Origin: Methanobacteriota archaeon
GTDB lineage: Archaea > Thermoplasmatota > Poseidoniia > Poseidoniales > Poseidoniaceae
Assembly: GCA_002723635.1 (NCBI GenBank)
Contig: PBMM01000005.1
Coordinates: forward strand, 1 to 7,090
Direction of reading: 5' to 3'
DNA length: 7,090 bases
Shown: positions 5,823 through 7,090 of the stretch, piece by piece
How positions within the stretch are numbered: the first letter of the stretch is position 1
How the letters are laid out: each line of letters opens with the position of its first letter
Notes under the pieces: model-generated
What the model was told of the DNA's origin: nothing
What the model saw: the letters and a program-made list of their open reading frames with translations, nothing else
Database searches by the model: none
Made by a program: the position numbers and the translations under genes

Positions 5823-7090
5823 ATGCCCACCCCCAGACTCAACGAGAAGCGGTGGAGCATTGACCTCGAAAAGCGAATCCAAGAAGCGCACTACAGCGAC
5901 CCGGATGCCTACAATGCGAGGTACGCTTTTGACCCCCAAAGCGAACGTGAACCCTTCGTTATCGACACCCCCCCTCCGTACCCATCGGGAACGTGGCACA
6001 TTGGGGCCGTCGCGCAATATTCGATGATCGACGTCATCGCCCGAAGTCAACGCCTACTCGGAAAAGAGGTGTATTTCCCTTGGGGCGTCGATCGAAACGG
6101 CATCAACATCGAATTCACCGTTGAAAAGAACACCAAGCGCAAGATGCGAACGTATGAGCGAGGCGAATTTTTGGACCTCTGTGCATCCACCATCGAGACC
6201 TTCACCCAAGCCATGCGGACGACCGCAAAGCGCGTCGGATTGTCATGCGATTTCGACCGAGAGTACCTGACGGACGCTCCAGACTACCGAAGCGTGACTC
6301 AGGCGATTTTCATTGATCTGTTTGAACAGGGAGCCATCGTAGAAGACCTGCGGCCGAACATTTACGATCCCGTCGAAGGCACGACAATCGCCGATGCCGA
6401 AGTCGAACGTGTGACTCGCAAAACAAAACTCGTCGACGTGCGTTGGCAGACCAACGACGGTACCGAGGTCATCATCTCCACGACGCGCCCTGAGATGATT
6501 TGCGCCTGTGGCGTGGTGGTGGTTCACCCGGACGACGAGCGATACCGAGCTTTGGTCGGCCAAACCTTGGCGCTCCCAATGCCCAGCGAAGGACGCGCCG
6601 CCACAGTCGAGGTTCGGACGCACCCGTCGGTCAAAATGGAATTCGGCTCAGGCGTCCTCATGGTGTGTTCATTCGGAGACCAAAACGACGTGGCTGTCTT
6701 CCGCGAACTAGGCTTGGACCCCTTCCAAGCCATTGATCTCGAAGGGCGCATGACGGAACTGGCTGGACCTCTGGCTGGCATGACGGTCCTTGAGGCCCGC
6801 ACGAGCGCCATCGAACTCCTTGAGGGCGAAGGCAAAATCGCCAACGTTGTTGAGAAAGATCAGGAAGTCCCCGTGTCGGAACGGGGCAAGAATCCAGTCG
6901 AAATTATCCTGTTGAAGGAATGGTACGTACGTCAAACGCACATGCAGGACCGCCTAAGGGAACTTGTGGACGACGTGGAATTCCACCCACCTCGAAACCG
7001 GCAATTCTTGCTGGACTGGATGGACAACATCACCATCGATTGGCCCATCTCACGCCGACGTTGGTACCACACGGAAATTCCGGTCTGGTA
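5823..7090 (+). CDS. valS: Valyl-tRNA synthetase, N-terminal 422 residues (3' end outside window)
   Basis: A cytosolic class I aminoacyl-tRNA synthetase that charges tRNA-Val. The family is usually about 800-900 residues, so roughly half is present. IDTPPPYPSGTWHIGA at 47-62 is the ATP-binding signature region, with Ala in place of the last His of HIGH. FPWGVDRNGINIE at 85-97 corresponds to the usual WDCHGLPTE segment, keeping the Asp (D90). The inserted editing domain runs from about 200 to 355 and shows STTRPEMICACGVVVVHPDD at 219-238 and GSGVLMVCSFGDQNDV at 275-290; the latter is the archaeal/Rickettsia-type ValRS version of the editing site and separates it from IleRS and LeuRS. After it come WYVR (367-370) and DWPISRRRWYHTEIPVW at 406-422, where the catalytic domain resumes. 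The KMSKS loop and the anticodon-binding domain lie beyond the edge. The ATG at 5823 has an AGGTGA ribosome site upstream. Confidence 0.96.
   Translation, partial: MPTPRLNEKRWSIDLEKRIQEAHYSDPDAYNARYAFDPQSEREPFVIDTPPPYPSGTWHIGAVAQYSMIDVIARSQRLLGKEVYFPWGVDRNGINIEFTVEKNTKRKMRTYERGEFLDLCASTIETFTQAMRTTAKRVGLSCDFDREYLTDAPDYRSVTQAIFIDLFEQGAIVEDLRPNIYDPVEGTTIADAEVERVTRKTKLVDVRWQTNDGTEVIISTTRPEMICACGVVVVHPDDERYRALVGQTLALPMPSEGRAATVEVRTHPSVKMEFGSGVLMVCSFGDQNDVAVFRELGLDPFQAIDLEGRMTELAGPLAGMTVLEARTSAIELLEGEGKIANVVEKDQEVPVSERGKNPVEIILLKEWYVRQTHMQDRLRELVDDVEFHPPRNRQFLLDWMDNITIDWPISRRRWYHTEIPVW

Noticed and set aside
5688..6050. The exporter frame stays open for a further 363 bases, allowing a start at 6050 and a 1129-residue protein.
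   Set aside because: The extension would overlap the well-supported start of valS on the other strand, is antisense to its conserved residues, and reads as Arg-rich sequence with no domain. The ATG at 5687 gives a normal RND layout.
6243..6941. Several short - strand frames within valS.
   Set aside because: They are antisense to the valS editing domain, which is clearly coding, and have no family features.
1..7090. Possible defence system or mobile element suggested by the EVE domain.
   Set aside because: There is no nuclease, methyltransferase, integrase, transposase, terminal repeat or CRISPR-like repeat, and all genes share similar composition.

Overview
The window looks archaeal, most plausibly a marine planktonic Euryarchaeon of the Poseidoniales (Marine Group II) type. 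The grounds are indirect. The valyl-tRNA synthetase carries the archaeal-style signature MVCSFGDQNDV. The aminotransferase resembles the Pyrococcus alanine aminotransferase along most of its length. The large transporter is of the archaeal/bacterial HAE3 (COG1033) branch of the RND superfamily. The DNA is moderately GC-rich and gene-dense, and extracellular loops are rich in Asp and Glu. No rRNA or other phylogenetic marker is present, so the lineage is inference.

Layout. A divergent intergenic region at 5688-5822 separates two transcription units. To the right, on the + strand, is valS (5823 to beyond 7090), cut by the window edge. To the left, on the - strand, four genes are tightly packed: an RND/MMPL-type exporter (5687-2661), an EVE-domain protein (about 2622-2137), an alanine-type aminotransferase (2140-896, overlapping the EVE stop by 4 bases) and an uncharacterised polytopic membrane protein (872 to beyond position 1, cut by the edge). 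Gaps between these genes are 38, -4 and 23 bases, so they are probably one transcript starting in the divergent region. No intergenic stretch exceeds 135 bases. I see no RNA genes, CRISPR, insertion sequences or long repeats.

Function. valS is housekeeping translation. The left unit combines a probable lipid or hydrophobic-compound exporter, a reader of modified bases, a central amino-acid metabolism enzyme and an unknown membrane protein. No single pathway obviously joins them, and the clustering may only reflect genome compaction. I did not find a convincing new defence or mobile system. The most notable points are an altered class I signature (HIGA instead of HIGH) in valS, unequal proton-relay motifs in the two halves of the exporter, three cysteine pairs in its first external domain, and small translation-start features in the operon.
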